Assembly: GCA_902622705.1 (NCBI GenBank)
Contig: CACNQT010000012.1
Location: 1 to 34,191, forward strand
Direction: 5' to 3'
Origin: an uncultured Prochlorococcus sp.
Lineage (GTDB): Bacteria; Cyanobacteriota; Cyanobacteriia; PCC-6307; Cyanobiaceae
DNA: 34,191 nt
Below are positions 9,510 to 18,983 of this stretch, in pieces; the first letter of the stretch is position 1; each line of letters opens with the position of its first letter. Made by a program: the position numbers and the translations under genes. Under the pieces are notes generated by a model, which ran no database searches, was not told the DNA's origin, and saw nothing but the letters and a program-made list of their open reading frames with translations.

Positions 9510-10295
9510 ATGTCTGGTTCTGGTGAGTGCAGATTAAAAGGTCTCTGTATTAAAGCTTCTCCATTAGGCGAAAATGATAGATTAATAACTATCCTTACTG
9601 ACGAGCAAGGGATTGTTCGATTAGCGGTACCTGGTGCTAGACGTCCTAAGAGTAGTCTTGCGGCAGCTACTCCACTAACATATTTAAGTCTGCAAATTTT
9701 TGGGAAAAGAAATCTTAAAACTGTACGTCAAATTAAAATATTAAAAAGCTATTCTGGTATAGGGAAAAATATTGAATGTCTTGCAGCCGCGCAAGCAATA
9801 ACTGAATTAACTTTTTTGTTAGTAGGTAATAATGACAAGCAACAAAACTATTTATCTTGTGTTCTTGCACATCTAGATAGGATTTATTTGTATGAAGAAT
9901 CTAAAGAAGAAGATATTAAAATGCTCTCAATGAGTATTCAATCTTTAATCCATTTATTAGCCATTGGAGGTATAAATTTACCAATTCATCATTGCTGTAA
10001 AACTGGAGATCCTATTATTCCACCTTTAGGAAATTGGGAATGGAGTTGTTATTATTTGCCAAGTGAAGGGTTTTCATCTACGGAAGATCCTCAAAGTAAT
10101 CTAAAAATAAACGCATCTGAAGTTGCTCTATTACAGAGACTTCTTTTCCCCGAATTACCAATAAAATCTAACGGAGAGTTATTGGGACCTAAAATAGTCT
10201 GGCTTAAAATATTATTTATTATTGAAACTTGGATCTCTGCTCAACTAGAGAAAGATCTATCTTCACTAAAAATATTGAGAGAAATATATAGTTAA
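9510..10295 (+). CDS. recO: DNA repair protein RecO
   Basis: RecO works with RecR and RecF to load RecA on SSB-coated single-stranded DNA and to anneal strands. The N-terminal OB-fold is recognisable from the start CRLKGLCIKASPLGENDRL and IVRLAVPGARRPKSSLAAATPLTYL (about 6-70). The helical C-terminal domain follows. The zinc-finger region is reduced to a CC pair in HHCCKTGD near residue 170 and does not show the full four-cysteine pattern. Length 261 is normal. The start codon follows the deoC-like stop without any gap, indicating one transcription unit with hpf and deoC. Confidence 0.9.
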   Translation: MSGSGECRLKGLCIKASPLGENDRLITILTDEQGIVRLAVPGARRPKSSLAAATPLTYLSLQIFGKRNLKTVRQIKILKSYSGIGKNIECLAAAQAITELTFLLVGNNDKQQNYLSCVLAHLDRIYLYEESKEEDIKMLSMSIQSLIHLLAIGGINLPIHHCCKTGDPIIPPLGNWEWSCYYLPSEGFSSTEDPQSNLKINASEVALLQRLLFPELPIKSNGELLGPKIVWLKILFIIETWISAQLEKDLSSLKILREIYS

Positions 10296-10380
10296 CATTT
10301 TCATAAACTATGAATAAATTTTAAAATTATGATCTTGGGTGCTCTGACTGTTAATTTAATGAATAGTTAATTCAATAAAT

Positions 10381-11538
10381 GTGGTTCATGTTGCCTGGTT
10401 GGGTAAGAAATCTCCTTTTTGTGGAAATGTAACTTATGGTAATTCAACTACTGAAAAATTAAAGGCCAGAGGTCATAAAATTAGTTTCATTCATTTCGAC
10501 AATCCTTCTAGTTCAAATTCATCAAAACCATTATTTCTGGCAAATGATCCAGATGTAAGTCTTCCATATTTAATTAAATCCCAAGTTTATACAATACCGT
10601 CACCAAGAGCAGAAAAAGAGCTAAGGCTATCATTGGAAAGATTAAAGCCTGATTTAGTACATGCAAGCTTAACTTTATCTCCTTTAGACTTTAGACTTCC
10701 AGAGATTTGCGATGAAATTAATCTTCCACTCATAGGAACATTTCACCCACCATTTGATGCAAAAAATAGAAATTTAACTGCTAGCACTCAACAGTTAACA
10801 TATCAACTTTATGCCCCCTCTTTATCAAAGTTCGATAAAATAATCATTTTTTCCGAACTTCAAAAAAATGTTCTTTATAAATTAGGAGTACCTAAAGAAA
10901 AACAAATAATTATTCCAAACGGTGTTGATGAGAATATTTGGAAACCTTTTTGCGAAAAAAATAAAAAATATGATCAGGTAAAAAACAAACTTGGAAATAA
11001 AAGAATCTTTTTATATATGGGTAGGATTGCCAATGAGAAAAATATCGAGGCACTTTTACGTTCTTGGCGCCAAACAAAAACTGAAAATTGCAAATTAGTT
11101 ATTGTTGGAGATGGACCAATAAAGCCAACACTTGAAAATAGTTTTTCTAACCTTGGTAATGAGAAATTAATTTGGTGGGGTGCCGAATTAGATTTAGAAA
11201 CTAGGGTAGCGATAATGCAAATAGCAGAGGTATTTTTCTTACCAAGCTTAGTAGAGGGTTTGTCATTATCACTTTTAGAAGCAATGTCTACTGGTACTGC
11301 ATGTGTAGCCACTGATGCCGGTGCTGATGGTGAAGTTTTAGATAACGGAGCAGGGATAGTGATTTCAACTGATAATGTGGCGGCACAATTGAAAACTATA
11401 ATCCCAATTCTTGTAGAACATCCTTCATTTACAAAAGATCTTGGTGAGAAAGCTAGAGAAAGAGTACTTAAGAGATATACAATTACTAATAATATAAATT
11501 CGCTTGAGAAAGCTTATATGAACTTAAAAAGTAATTAA
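10381..11538 (+). CDS. Glycosyltransferase family 4 protein
   Basis: A GT-B-fold, GT4-type retaining glycosyltransferase of 385 residues. The C-terminal nucleotide-sugar domain shows PNGVDENIWKP at about 179-189, the MGRIANEKN block at 213-221 (R215, K220) and the E-x7-E motif in VEGLSLSLLEAMSTGTACVAT (E292 and E300). The N-terminal acceptor domain is less conserved. No signal peptide is seen; such enzymes act on the cytoplasmic face of membranes or in the cytosol. Sulfolipid synthase SqdX is in the same family, but the N-terminus here is unlike typical SqdX, so the sugar and acceptor are not assigned. The GTG at 10381 is used because it begins a good family N-terminus; no ATG is available there. 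An 85-base gap follows recO. Confidence 0.88.
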   Translation: MVHVAWLGKKSPFCGNVTYGNSTTEKLKARGHKISFIHFDNPSSSNSSKPLFLANDPDVSLPYLIKSQVYTIPSPRAEKELRLSLERLKPDLVHASLTLSPLDFRLPEICDEINLPLIGTFHPPFDAKNRNLTASTQQLTYQLYAPSLSKFDKIIIFSELQKNVLYKLGVPKEKQIIIPNGVDENIWKPFCEKNKKYDQVKNKLGNKRIFLYMGRIANEKNIEALLRSWRQTKTENCKLVIVGDGPIKPTLENSFSNLGNEKLIWWGAELDLETRVAIMQIAEVFFLPSLVEGLSLSLLEAMSTGTACVATDAGADGEVLDNGAGIVISTDNVAAQLKTIIPILVEHPSFTKDLGEKARERVLKRYTITNNINSLEKAYMNLKSN

Positions 11539-12351
11539 CTAACGAAACTCTTTACTTCTATTACTAGCTGAAACTATTGATTCAATTAATGCTGACCTTA
11601 TACTCTTTTTTTCTAAAACCCTTAAAGCAGAAATAGTTGTTCCACCTGGAGAGGTTACTAAATTTTTAAGCTCAGAAGTAGTAAGTTTATTTTCCTTTAT
11701 TAGACAAATAGTCCCCAGTATCATTTCCATAACAAGTTCCTCTGAAATTATTTTTGGTAATCCCCCGCTTAATCCTCCATCACTCAATGCTTCTATGATT
11801 AAAGCAATAATTGCAGGACCTGATGAAGTTAAAGCTAAAAATATATCAAGGTAATCTTCAGTAAATTCATAAATTTTACTAGTATTTTCAAATAATGTTT
11901 TTGTAAATTGTTTCTGATCTTCTGTAATTTCTTCTCCCCAAGAAATCCCCGTTAAACCTTTTCCAATAGTTATTGGAATATTTGTAACCACCCTCACACA
12001 TTTATGATTAGGGAACTTTTGAGTAAGTCTATTTATTGAAACACCAGCAAGAATTGAAACTAACAACTTGTCCTTATTTGATATGTTATCGGCTTCGCTT
12101 ATATCTTTAAGATGCTGAGGTTTTACCGAGAGAAGTTGAAATTGACAATCCCAAATTATTTTTGAATCTTTAGAACTTGATTTATAGGCATTTATATTAT
12201 ATTTATAATTTTTTTTTATATTTTCTAAACTTTTTTCAGAATTTACAACACAATAAACATTCTCTGGGAGAATTAAATTTTTATCTAATAGAGGAGTTAT
12301 TATAGCTTTTGCAATATTTCCAAAACCAATAATCGCAATTTTTTCAGTCAC
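11539..12351 (-). CDS. proC: Pyrroline-5-carboxylate reductase
   Basis: ProC reduces 1-pyrroline-5-carboxylate to proline with NAD(P)H. The N-terminal Rossmann motif IAIIGFGNIAKAI is at about 5-17. LLSVKPQH lies mid-domain. The C-terminal catalytic/dimer region has the conserved LTSSGPAIIALIIEALSDGG and LVTSPGGTTISALRVLE blocks. Length 270 is typical. Its stop directly abuts the stop of the convergent glycosyltransferase gene. It is 7 bases downstream of sepF on the same strand, a pairing of proC with sepF that recurs in cyanobacteria and Gram-positives. Confidence 0.95.
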   Translation of the reverse strand: MTEKIAIIGFGNIAKAIITPLLDKNLILPENVYCVVNSEKSLENIKKNYKYNINAYKSSSKDSKIIWDCQFQLLSVKPQHLKDISEADNISNKDKLLVSILAGVSINRLTQKFPNHKCVRVVTNIPITIGKGLTGISWGEEITEDQKQFTKTLFENTSKIYEFTEDYLDIFLALTSSGPAIIALIIEALSDGGLSGGLPKIISEELVMEMILGTICLIKENKLTTSELKNLVTSPGGTTISALRVLEKKSIRSALIESIVSASNRSKEFR

Positions 12352-12358
12352 AGATTAA

Positions 12359-12925
12359 TCATGAATAAGCACTTAATTTAGAATTACCCCATGCAGGTTC
12401 GGGAGCAGTGTTATTTTCAAAATTATATTGAGGAGTGTTTTTAGAAGGCACATTTGAAGGAGAAGCTTCTTCAGGCGAAGAACTAGTTACATTTACACAA
12501 CTTGGCGCAAAAAGGAAAATACTTTCACCCACTCTCTCTTGATGTCCATCAATTGCATATGTTCCCCCAGCAACAAAATCAACCGCTCTTTGAGCCTGAT
12601 CAGGATCCATCATAGTTAAATTAAGAATTACAGTTTTTCTCTCTCTTAATGCTTGAATAGCTTGAGGCATTTCATCGAAACTTCTTGGCTCCATTAAGCT
12701 TACTTCTGAGGATGAATTTGAGATCCCAGGCATTCCAACAACTTTAGATGATCTATTATTATTCATAAATTCGAAAGGATTTGAATTCGCAAGAGCATTT
12801 GGATTTCTTTGATTTTGTTTAAAATCATTTAATTCATCCTCTGATGGATAATCCAACTCATCAAAATCATCATCTAGATACTCATCCCCTGCAACAACTG
12901 CCTTTAATTTAGAAATAAGTGACAC
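12359..12925 (-). CDS. sepF: Cell division protein SepF
   Basis: SepF (Cdv2/YlmF in cyanobacteria) binds FtsZ and helps to assemble and tether the division ring. The 188-residue protein has a short N-terminal helix that is the likely membrane-targeting part ([13 protein letters not shown]), an acidic disordered linker ([15 protein letters not shown]), and the conserved core at about 75-145: [23 protein letters not shown], then [16 protein letters not shown] and [13 protein letters not shown]. The Ser/Pro-rich C-terminal tail is variable. It comes after pipY in the same direction with a 149-base gap that contains a perfect hairpin (12952-12969), and it is followed closely by proC. Confidence 0.95.
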   Translation of the reverse strand: MSLISKLKAVVAGDEYLDDDFDELDYPSEDELNDFKQNQRNPNALANSNPFEFMNNNRSSKVVGMPGISNSSSEVSLMEPRSFDEMPQAIQALRERKTVILNLTMMDPDQAQRAVDFVAGGTYAIDGHQERVGESIFLFAPSCVNVTSSSPEEASPSNVPSKNTPQYNFENNTAPEPAWGNSKLSAYS

Positions 12926-12951
12926 CTTTTAAATCCTCATAAAATAATTAC

Positions 12952-12969
12952 TAAGGTTTAATAACCTTA
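12952..12969. repeat. Perfect inverted repeat upstream of sepF
   Basis: TAAGGTT-TAAT-AACCTTA is a perfect 7-bp stem with a 4-base loop. It lies 26 bases before the sepF start codon (minus strand) in the gap between pipY and sepF. There is no T-tract after it in the sepF direction, so it does not look like an intrinsic terminator. It could be an operator or a leader hairpin. Confidence 0.6.
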
Positions 12970-13074
12970 AGTAATAGATTCATTTTTTAAATGAATAAAC
13001 TACCTATACCTAGATAACGTTACTTGTTCTTTACTGCAAGTTTATAGATAAGATTTTTATAAATAAATAAATAA

Positions 13075-13710
13075 TTAGGATCTATCTCCAAAAATTAATG
13101 AGCCTAATCTTAACCAGGTTGATCCAGAATTAATAGCTTCCTCCCAATCCCCTGACATTCCCATTGAACAATCTGGAAGTTGAAGTGAATCAGCTAAAGA
13201 ACGACATTTTTTAAACAATTCTGAATTCTCCTTGGAGCTAAGTCCTCTGGGATTAATAGTCATCAAACCCTTTAATGTAATGTTTTTCAATTCTTGTATT
13301 TCGCTCCACTTCGATATTAAAAGTTCAGGCCTAAAACCTCCTTTAGAAGGGTCATCACTTAACTTAACCTGCAACATTATAAATGGATTTTTCTTCTCTT
13401 CATATGAAATACTAGAAATCCTTTGCAACTTCTCGAATGAATCTACTGAGTGAATGTATTTAAAATTTTGAACTATCTTTCTTATTTTATTACTTTGTAT
13501 TCGTCCAATAAAGTGCCATTTTATTTGTTTAAGATCTTTTAATATCAATTGCTTCTCGAAAGCCTCTTGAAACTTACTTTCACCAAAGTCGTTCTGACCT
13601 ATATTTTGAATAGTCTTGATTTCTTGACTTTTAAATCCTTTACTTACAGCAAGAATATTTACATTTGATGGTATTTTATTTTTTATTTTTAAAAAATTTG
13701 CAGGGTTCAC
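13075..13710 (-). CDS. pipY: PipY, YggS-family PLP homeostasis protein
   Basis: A cytoplasmic PLP-binding protein of the YggS/PROSC family that keeps vitamin B6 vitamers and amino/keto acids in balance; it has no known catalytic reaction. NILAVSKGFKSQEI carries the PLP lysine (K24). WHFIGRIQSNKIRKI, LMTINPRG and SMGMSGDWEEAI(N)SGSTWLRLGS are the family's phosphate-binding segments. Length 211 is slightly short but complete. The gene is named pipY because it is directly behind pipX (3 bases between the pipX stop and this start). That conserved cyanobacterial pair links PLP homeostasis to nitrogen regulation. Confidence 0.93.
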   Translation of the reverse strand: MNPANFLKIKNKIPSNVNILAVSKGFKSQEIKTIQNIGQNDFGESKFQEAFEKQLILKDLKQIKWHFIGRIQSNKIRKIVQNFKYIHSVDSFEKLQRISSISYEEKKNPFIMLQVKLSDDPSKGGFRPELLISKWSEIQELKNITLKGLMTINPRGLSSKENSELFKKCRSLADSLQLPDCSMGMSGDWEEAINSGSTWLRLGSLIFGDRS

Positions 13711-13713
13711 CTT

Positions 13714-13980
13714 TTATAAGAAAGTTTGCGTAAATAAATTATCCCATTTAGATAGCTCTTCAGAACCTTTTCTTCTAGCTTTTTGGAGGTTTAATTCGGC
13801 CTGATTACGTGCATCTAAATAAGGTATAACTTCAAAAAAAACTTCTCTCTGGCGAACTTCTACCAAGAAAAACATTTTTTGAGCGTATAAAGTCGCATAA
13901 ATATCTCTCCCATCATTTCCAGGAGAAACTTGGTACAACATGCCAAATGTTGGATGGTTTAAATAACGCTCAGAACTCAA
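13714..13980 (-). CDS. pipX: PipX, PII-interacting co-activator of NtcA
   Basis: PipX binds either the PII signal protein or the nitrogen regulator NtcA, and in the NtcA complex it strengthens transcription of nitrogen-starvation genes. The 88-residue product has the Tudor-like domain at about 1-55 (ERYLNHPTFGMLYQVSPGNDGRDIYATLYAQKMFF split across the strands) and the two C-terminal helices at about 58-85 (ARNQAELNLQKARRKG). That is the normal size and architecture. It is immediately upstream of pipY and starts 19 bases after the end of the EcfT-like gene, so it may be read from a longer minus-strand transcript starting at der. Confidence 0.95.
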   Translation of the reverse strand: MSSERYLNHPTFGMLYQVSPGNDGRDIYATLYAQKMFFLVEVRQREVFFEVIPYLDARNQAELNLQKARRKGSEELSKWDNLFTQTFL

Positions 13981-13999
13981 ACCTAAAATATTGTGTTAT

Positions 14000-14914
14000 T
14001 TATAATGCACCATACAGTTTTCTAAGAAAAATTGCTATGCAAATAAAACAAATCGATAATGTATTAACAATTACATTGAGAGATTTTGAAGGATAAAGAG
14101 TTCTAAATCTGTTGGTTTTTATAATAATTTTTTTCTTTGAGAGTAATGATTCTGCTCCATGATCAATTCTCAGAAATATATTTTGAAATAACCTTTCCGC
14201 CAAGATTAATAAAACATTGAAAGATTTCTTTAGTCCTAAATTTCGAAAATTTATTGATCTTACTGACACTGATTTAATTATATTTTGCAATTCTTCCTGC
14301 ACTAATGGAATAAAACGCAACGCAATTAACAGCTGAAAAAGCCACTTATTAAGTGGCAATCCGATTTTTCTTAATGGGGAAAGAAACCAACTTAGTGCCC
14401 ATACAATATCTTCTTGTAATGTAGTTAAAAGCATCAAATTAACACTATGAATAACAGTAAATATCAAGGTGGAAGTTTTTATTCCTAATTCAAAGGCATT
14501 TCTTGATAAGTTGTAGGGACCAAAATTTAAAAGCCATATTTTATGTGATGGAATTTGCAAAATGTTCCATTTCTTATAGTTTTCAACTACCACTTGTAAT
14601 TCGTTGGGATTTCTTAAATAGCTATCTAGAGATTGAATATCAGAAGATGCAAGCATTGATAAACATCCAATTAACAATGATAAGCATAAGAGAATAAACA
14701 TTGATCGCCACCATACTCTTGATGGCAATAAACTTATAAAAGTAACCAATAATAAACAACCAACTAAACTCAATCTCCAGATAGGGCCTGCCCATATTGG
14801 AGTGATTAGAAATATCATTACCAAAATTATTTTTAATCTACTATCTATAATTCTTAGCCAACTTCTATTACTATGAACGTATTGACCAACAGAAAATTTG
14901 GTAAGCAAATTCAT
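14000..14914 (-). CDS. Energy-coupling factor transporter transmembrane protein (EcfT/CbiQ family)
   Basis: This is a membrane component of an ECF-type vitamin or metal importer, which couples ATPase subunits to a substrate-binding S component. The 304-residue protein has hydrophobic segments at about 27-45, 47-64, 70-90, 145-170, 185-205 and 280-300. The cytoplasmic coupling region between them contains RSINFRNLGLKKS and IDHGAESLLSK. No S component or ATPase is adjacent in the window, so the substrate is unknown. The start codon overlaps the stop of der by one base, indicating translational coupling with it, and pipX follows. Confidence 0.82.
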   Translation of the reverse strand: MNLLTKFSVGQYVHSNRSWLRIIDSRLKIILVMIFLITPIWAGPIWRLSLVGCLLLVTFISLLPSRVWWRSMFILLCLSLLIGCLSMLASSDIQSLDSYLRNPNELQVVVENYKKWNILQIPSHKIWLLNFGPYNLSRNAFELGIKTSTLIFTVIHSVNLMLLTTLQEDIVWALSWFLSPLRKIGLPLNKWLFQLLIALRFIPLVQEELQNIIKSVSVRSINFRNLGLKKSFNVLLILAERLFQNIFLRIDHGAESLLSKKKIIIKTNRFRTLYPSKSLNVIVNTLSICFICIAIFLRKLYGAL

Positions 14915-16287
14915 TAATCTTTTTGAATTAACTCAATATTTTCTCTTTCAACTTCTTTATTTAAAGCTCTTTGTTGTTTTCCTCTCCAAAGTAAAATGAT
15001 GGGTGTGCCTTCAAAGCCTAAATTTACTCTAATTTGTTTTTCAATATATCTTCTATAAGTTATTCCGAATAATTTCGGGTCATTTACAAAAAGAGTAAAA
15101 GTGGGAGGTCTGTTCTTTACTTGAGTACCGTAATAAAGCCTACCTTGCTTGCCGCTTCTCTTCGTTGGAGGACTTTTCCAACTGATTGATTCTTTAAGTA
15201 CTTCATTAACTACAGATGTTGTAACTCTTCTTCTATGTTGATTTACAGCATTAAGAGCATGCTCAAAAATATTATCAACTCTTTGACCAGTTAGGGCAGA
15301 TATAAAAATCATTTTTGACCAATGTAAAAAATAAAGTTTAGATCTAAGTTCTTTTTCTACTTGATAAATTGTTGAACTATTTTTTTCTACAAGATCCCAT
15401 TTATTAACAACAATTATACAAGCTCTGCCTTGTTCTTCTATTCGCCCAGCGAGCTTTTGGTCTTGATCAGTTACTCCATCTATAGCATCTATAACTAAGA
15501 CACATACATCACTTCTATCTATAGATTTAAAAGCTCTATTAATACCAAAGAATTCTGTCCCATATTTAACATTCTTCTTTCTTCTAATCCCTGCAGTATC
15601 TACAATTTTCCATTGGATATCACCTTTTTTAATAAGCATATCAATTGAATCAGTTGTAGTCCCACTAATATCACTAACTATTGCTCTTTTTTCTCCTGAG
15701 ATTGAATTTAACAAACTAGATTTACCAACATTTGGCCTCCCAATAATCGACATCATTATCTTTTCTTCCTCATCCAGAATATTATTTTCAGGAAGTTCAT
15801 CAATAACGAGATCTAAAAGGTCGCCAGTACCTGAACCATGAATAGCAGAAACAGGGTAAGGTTCGCCCAATCCTAATTTCCAGAACTCAGAGGCTAAAGA
15901 GATTCCCAGAGTAGTAGATTCACATTTATTAACAGCAATAATTGTTTTACAGCTTGAGTTCCTTAACCATTTTGCTATTGATAAATCTCCATCAGTAACC
16001 CCTTGATTCCCATCTACTACAAGTAAAGCGATTGAAGCCTCTTCTAAGGCCAAATAAACTTGTGTTCGTATCTCTGGTAAGAATTCACTATCATCATCAA
16101 AAACTAACCCTCCAGTATCTACAATTTGGAATTCCTTACCACCCCATGAAGCATTTTGATAAGTTCTATCTCTTGTAACACCAGGCTTATCAAATACTAT
16201 TGCATCATTACTTTCGCAAAGACGATTTACCAAGGTAGATTTACCAACATTAGGTCTCCCGATTATTGCTATTTTTGGAAGAATCAA
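14914..16287 (-). CDS. der: Ribosome biogenesis GTPase Der (EngA)
   Basis: Der is a tandem GTPase needed for 50S ribosomal subunit maturation. Two G domains are visible. The first has GRPNVGKST at about 10-18, PGVTRDR at 35-41, DTGG at 57-60 and NKCE at 120-123. The second has GRPNVGKSS at 183-191, [15 protein letters not shown] and NKWD. A KH-like C-terminal domain follows ([34 protein letters not shown]). Length 457 is normal. NKCE instead of NKxD in the first domain is commonly seen in cyanobacterial Der. Its stop overlaps the start of the EcfT-like gene. Confidence 0.97.
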   Translation of the reverse strand: MILPKIAIIGRPNVGKSTLVNRLCESNDAIVFDKPGVTRDRTYQNASWGGKEFQIVDTGGLVFDDDSEFLPEIRTQVYLALEEASIALLVVDGNQGVTDGDLSIAKWLRNSSCKTIIAVNKCESTTLGISLASEFWKLGLGEPYPVSAIHGSGTGDLLDLVIDELPENNILDEEEKIMMSIIGRPNVGKSSLLNSISGEKRAIVSDISGTTTDSIDMLIKKGDIQWKIVDTAGIRRKKNVKYGTEFFGINRAFKSIDRSDVCVLVIDAIDGVTDQDQKLAGRIEEQGRACIIVVNKWDLVEKNSSTIYQVEKELRSKLYFLHWSKMIFISALTGQRVDNIFEHALNAVNQHRRRVTTSVVNEVLKESISWKSPPTKRSGKQGRLYYGTQVKNRPPTFTLFVNDPKLFGITYRRYIEKQIRVNLGFEGTPIILLWRGKQQRALNKEVERENIELIQKD

Positions 16288-16361
16288 TTCTTCACTCCAA
16301 AGAAAATATTGTCTATTACAACTATACCTTTAATAGAATCATTTACCTTGCTAAAAAATAT

Positions 16362-16847
16362 TTATTTGATTTCTGGATCTCCAAAATGTCCTTTCGCTGG
16401 ATTACCAGGTGGTGAACTAAGACTTGGCATTAATTCATTATCTTTAGAAAAACAATCATTTTCAATCGCCCAATAAAGCAGCCAATTTACTGCCGTAGCT
16501 CTTCTAGTTCTTCTTGGATAGAGTTCATTTATCTTATAACCTTTAAAATTAAGAACATCTTTCAATCCCTGTTTATAGTCTTTTGGAATTGATCGAGTCA
16601 AATGTACTGAGGCTGGTCGCTCTGAAATGATTTGAGGAGCCTTTTCAAATTTTTCTGACCAATAAGAAGGCGTTAATGCGCTAGAGGCCCAATCATTTGT
16701 AGATACTTCTTTAGTATAAAAAAGTCTTTCCCAAACTAACTCACAAACAAATACGTCACTTAACTTATCTTCAAGAATAAAAAATAATAGTCTTTTACAT
16801 ATTGGCCATGTAAATTGATTTTCAACGAATTTTTCTTTTTTATGCAT
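16362..16847 (-). CDS. DUF1823 family protein
   Basis: A 161-residue protein of the cyanobacterial/plant-plastid family DUF1823, function unknown. Recognisable features are the WPICKRLLFFILEDKLSD start, the WERLFYT segment, and the C-terminal KINELYPRRTRRATAVNWLLYWA block. There is no signal peptide or clear membrane span. Its start codon overlaps the cobI stop by one base, suggesting they are translated together; no functional link to cobalamin is implied by that alone. Confidence 0.8.
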   Translation of the reverse strand: MHKKEKFVENQFTWPICKRLLFFILEDKLSDVFVCELVWERLFYTKEVSTNDWASSALTPSYWSEKFEKAPQIISERPASVHLTRSIPKDYKQGLKDVLNFKGYKINELYPRRTRRATAVNWLLYWAIENDCFSKDNELMPSLSSPPGNPAKGHFGDPEIK

Positions 16848-17602
16848 TAATCGAACCTTATCAAAATCAAAGAAAAATAAGGCATAAAGTCTTTATTATA
16901 TTCGGATGCATATTGAATAATTTGATCTGGCGTACCAACACTCAAAGCAATTAATGATTTTTTGATAATATCCTCTTTTTTTAAAGTTTCCCTAACTAAA
17001 TTCCATCGTTTCCCAATTTTCATAATGGCTAAGACCGTTTTATTTTCTCTACTTTCCTTAATTAGTGATGTCAATTCTGAATTAGAGGAGGGGCACTCTT
17101 TGATTATTAAAGTCTCACCTTTTTTAACTAAATCAAAATCATTCAAAGCTGCTGTTGCTGATAGAGAAGAAATACCAGGTATGATTTTGGTAGTGATTTC
17201 TGGATAATTATGCTTTATTATCCTCAAAATATTAGAAGAACTTGCAAATATTGAGGTATCTCCTAGACAAAGTAAAACAACTGATTCACCATTTTTTATA
17301 AATTTCACAATTTTTTCTACTGCGTTAGACCATATTTCATCAGGATCTAAATCCCTTCTAGCCATTGGAAAGATAAAAGGTATATTTTTTTTAAATTTGG
17401 TATGTTTCTTTACTATTTCTGCAGCGAAACTCTTTTTATTATCATCTGATATTGGAAAAACTATAACTTTCGCTTTTTTTATAGCATCTACAGCAGCAAT
17501 TGTTAAAAGCGATGGATCTCCGGGCCCAACACCAACGATGGTGAATGTTGGTAAATCAGTGTTATATCGATTAAGTAAACTTAAGAACTTGTTTATTATC
17601 AT
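16847..17602 (-). CDS. cobI: Precorrin-2 C20-methyltransferase
   Basis: This enzyme methylates precorrin-2 (or cobalt-factor II) at C20 with S-adenosylmethionine, an early corrin-ring step of vitamin B12 synthesis. The tetrapyrrole methylase fold is shown by the N-terminal TIVGVGPGDPSLLTIAAVDAI at about 20-40, the central LLCLGDTSIFASSS at about 110-123, and PGISSLSATAALND at about 143-156. Length 251 is normal. The ATG at 17602 is preceded only by a short gap to the miaE stop. Prochlorococcus makes pseudocobalamin, so this pathway is expected. Confidence 0.92.
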   Translation of the reverse strand: MIINKFLSLLNRYNTDLPTFTIVGVGPGDPSLLTIAAVDAIKKAKVIVFPISDDNKKSFAAEIVKKHTKFKKNIPFIFPMARRDLDPDEIWSNAVEKIVKFIKNGESVVLLCLGDTSIFASSSNILRIIKHNYPEITTKIIPGISSLSATAALNDFDLVKKGETLIIKECPSSNSELTSLIKESRENKTVLAIMKIGKRWNLVRETLKKEDIIKKSLIALSVGTPDQIIQYASEYNKDFMPYFSLILIRFD

Positions 17603-17618
17603 TTTTATTTTATTAACT

Positions 17619-18227
17619 TTAGCTATGTACCCTTGGCATCATAAAAGTTTCAGCTAGTATTACTGACTCAATTTCAGACAATTCCTCTAACCTTTTGAAA
17701 GTTTGATTTTTAGAGAATTTAGTTTGCGCTAGCTTCCAGTAAACTCCAAAATGTCTTGCCTCACTCTCAAGCAGAGATTCATAAAGGGATTTAAACGACT
17801 TATCTTCAGAATTCAGAGCAAGCAAGCTTAATCTTTCATGACTTCTTGCTTCAATAAGTCCTGCTATTAAGAAACTATCAAGCATTCTATTGGGTTCTTC
17901 CTTTCTTATATGCTTGGACAATTCAGCTCCATATGGAGGCGGTTTTAAGGACTTAAGAGAATGTCCAAGATCTTTTAAAAAATAAAGTATTTTTTCAAAA
18001 TGCTCTAATTCCTCTCTCGCTATTGGACTAAGAACTTCTGCCAGTTTTGGTTCTGATGGATATCTAAACATCAATTGAATAGCTACTCCTGCTGCTTTTC
18101 TTTCACAATGAGCATGGTCAATAAGAATATCTATTGGATTAGATAATGCGAGTTTGATCCACTCATCTGAGGTAAATGACGATAAATATTTAATATGAGA
18201 AGTGGGCCTTTTAAAATCTACTAGCAT
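17619..18227 (-). CDS. miaE: tRNA-(ms2io6A)-hydroxylase MiaE
   Basis: MiaE is a non-haem diiron monooxygenase that hydroxylates the isopentenyl group of ms2i6A at tRNA position 37. Its ferritin-like four-helix bundle is marked by HAHCERKAAGVAIQLMFRYP, REELEHFEKIL, IEARSHERLSLL and LESEARHFGVYWKLA, which supply the paired Glu and His iron ligands. Length 202 is typical. It starts directly after the aroQ stop. Oxygen-dependent tRNA modification fits an oxygenic phototroph. Confidence 0.93.
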   Translation of the reverse strand: MLVDFKRPTSHIKYLSSFTSDEWIKLALSNPIDILIDHAHCERKAAGVAIQLMFRYPSEPKLAEVLSPIAREELEHFEKILYFLKDLGHSLKSLKPPPYGAELSKHIRKEEPNRMLDSFLIAGLIEARSHERLSLLALNSEDKSFKSLYESLLESEARHFGVYWKLAQTKFSKNQTFKRLEELSEIESVILAETFMMPRVHS

Positions 18228-18674
18228 TTAATCTTTAATACTCAAATATCCAATGATTCCTTCAAGTGCTAAGGAATAACTTGATATGCCGAATCCACTA
18301 ATAATTCCTATAGCTTTATCTGTAAGAAAAGATTCTTTACGAAAATCTTCTCTACTAAAAATATTTGAAATATGCAACTCTACAAATGGAATTTTTGATC
18401 CAATTAAAGCATCACGGATTGAAATTGAGGTATGAGTTAAAGCGCCAGCGTTTATTAGAATGCCTTGAATCCTATTAACAGAATCATGAATCTTATCAAC
18501 TATTTCACCTTCATGATTACTTTGAAAACATTCAAGAAGGGTTTTTTTACTTTCTGCGGCTTTCATTAAATCTTGCTCAATATCTTTCAATGTTTTATAA
18601 CCATATATTTCGGGTTCTCTAGTGCCTAAAAGATTAAGATTTGGTCCATTTATCAATAAAATATTCATCATCAA
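18228..18674 (-). CDS. aroQ: 3-dehydroquinate dehydratase, type II
   Basis: AroQ removes water from 3-dehydroquinate in the shikimate pathway. The signature [21 protein letters not shown] at 5-24 includes the catalytic Tyr. The [13 protein letters not shown] segment at about 49-61 and FVELHISN with the catalytic His (about 95-102) are present. Length 148 is standard. The first Met (18674) is followed by a second; either would be possible. It precedes miaE with no gap and is divergently oriented from the tRNA pair about 95 bases away. Confidence 0.95.
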   Translation of the reverse strand: MMMNILLINGPNLNLLGTREPEIYGYKTLKDIEQDLMKAAESKKTLLECFQSNHEGEIVDKIHDSVNRIQGILINAGALTHTSISIRDALIGSKIPFVELHISNIFSREDFRKESFLTDKAIGIISGFGISSYSLALEGIIGYLSIKD

Positions 18675-18769
18675 TAAAGCCTTTCTTTACAAATGCTATC
18701 TATAAAGAAACAAAAAAACCAAAACATTTTCACACAAAGTGTCCATTAACTGATAAGTTCAAATAGTGG

Positions 18770-18851
18770 GGGTCGGTGCCCGAGTGGTTAAAGGGGGCGG
18801 ACTGTAAATCCGCTGGCTCTGCCTACGTTGGTTCAAATCCAACCCGGCCCA
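18770..18851 (+). tRNA. tRNA-Tyr (anticodon GTA)
   Basis: An 82-base cloverleaf with a long variable arm. The acceptor stem pairs GGGTCGG with CCGGCCC, and A is the discriminator. The anticodon loop CTGTAAA has GTA at 18804-18806. The T-arm is GTTGG-TTCAAAT-CCAAC. CCA is not encoded. It is 10 bases before tRNA-Thr on the same strand. Confidence 0.97.
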
Positions 18852-18861
18852 CTTTAAAATT

Positions 18862-18933
<72 letters not shown>

Positions 18934-18983
18934 CTCCCGGGATAGATTGGTATCATTAAGATTACCACTATCGCACAAAGAAA

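Noticed and set aside
14914-16287. NKCE instead of NKxD in the first G domain of Der
   Set aside because: This variant is common in cyanobacterial Der and the rest of the domain is intact.
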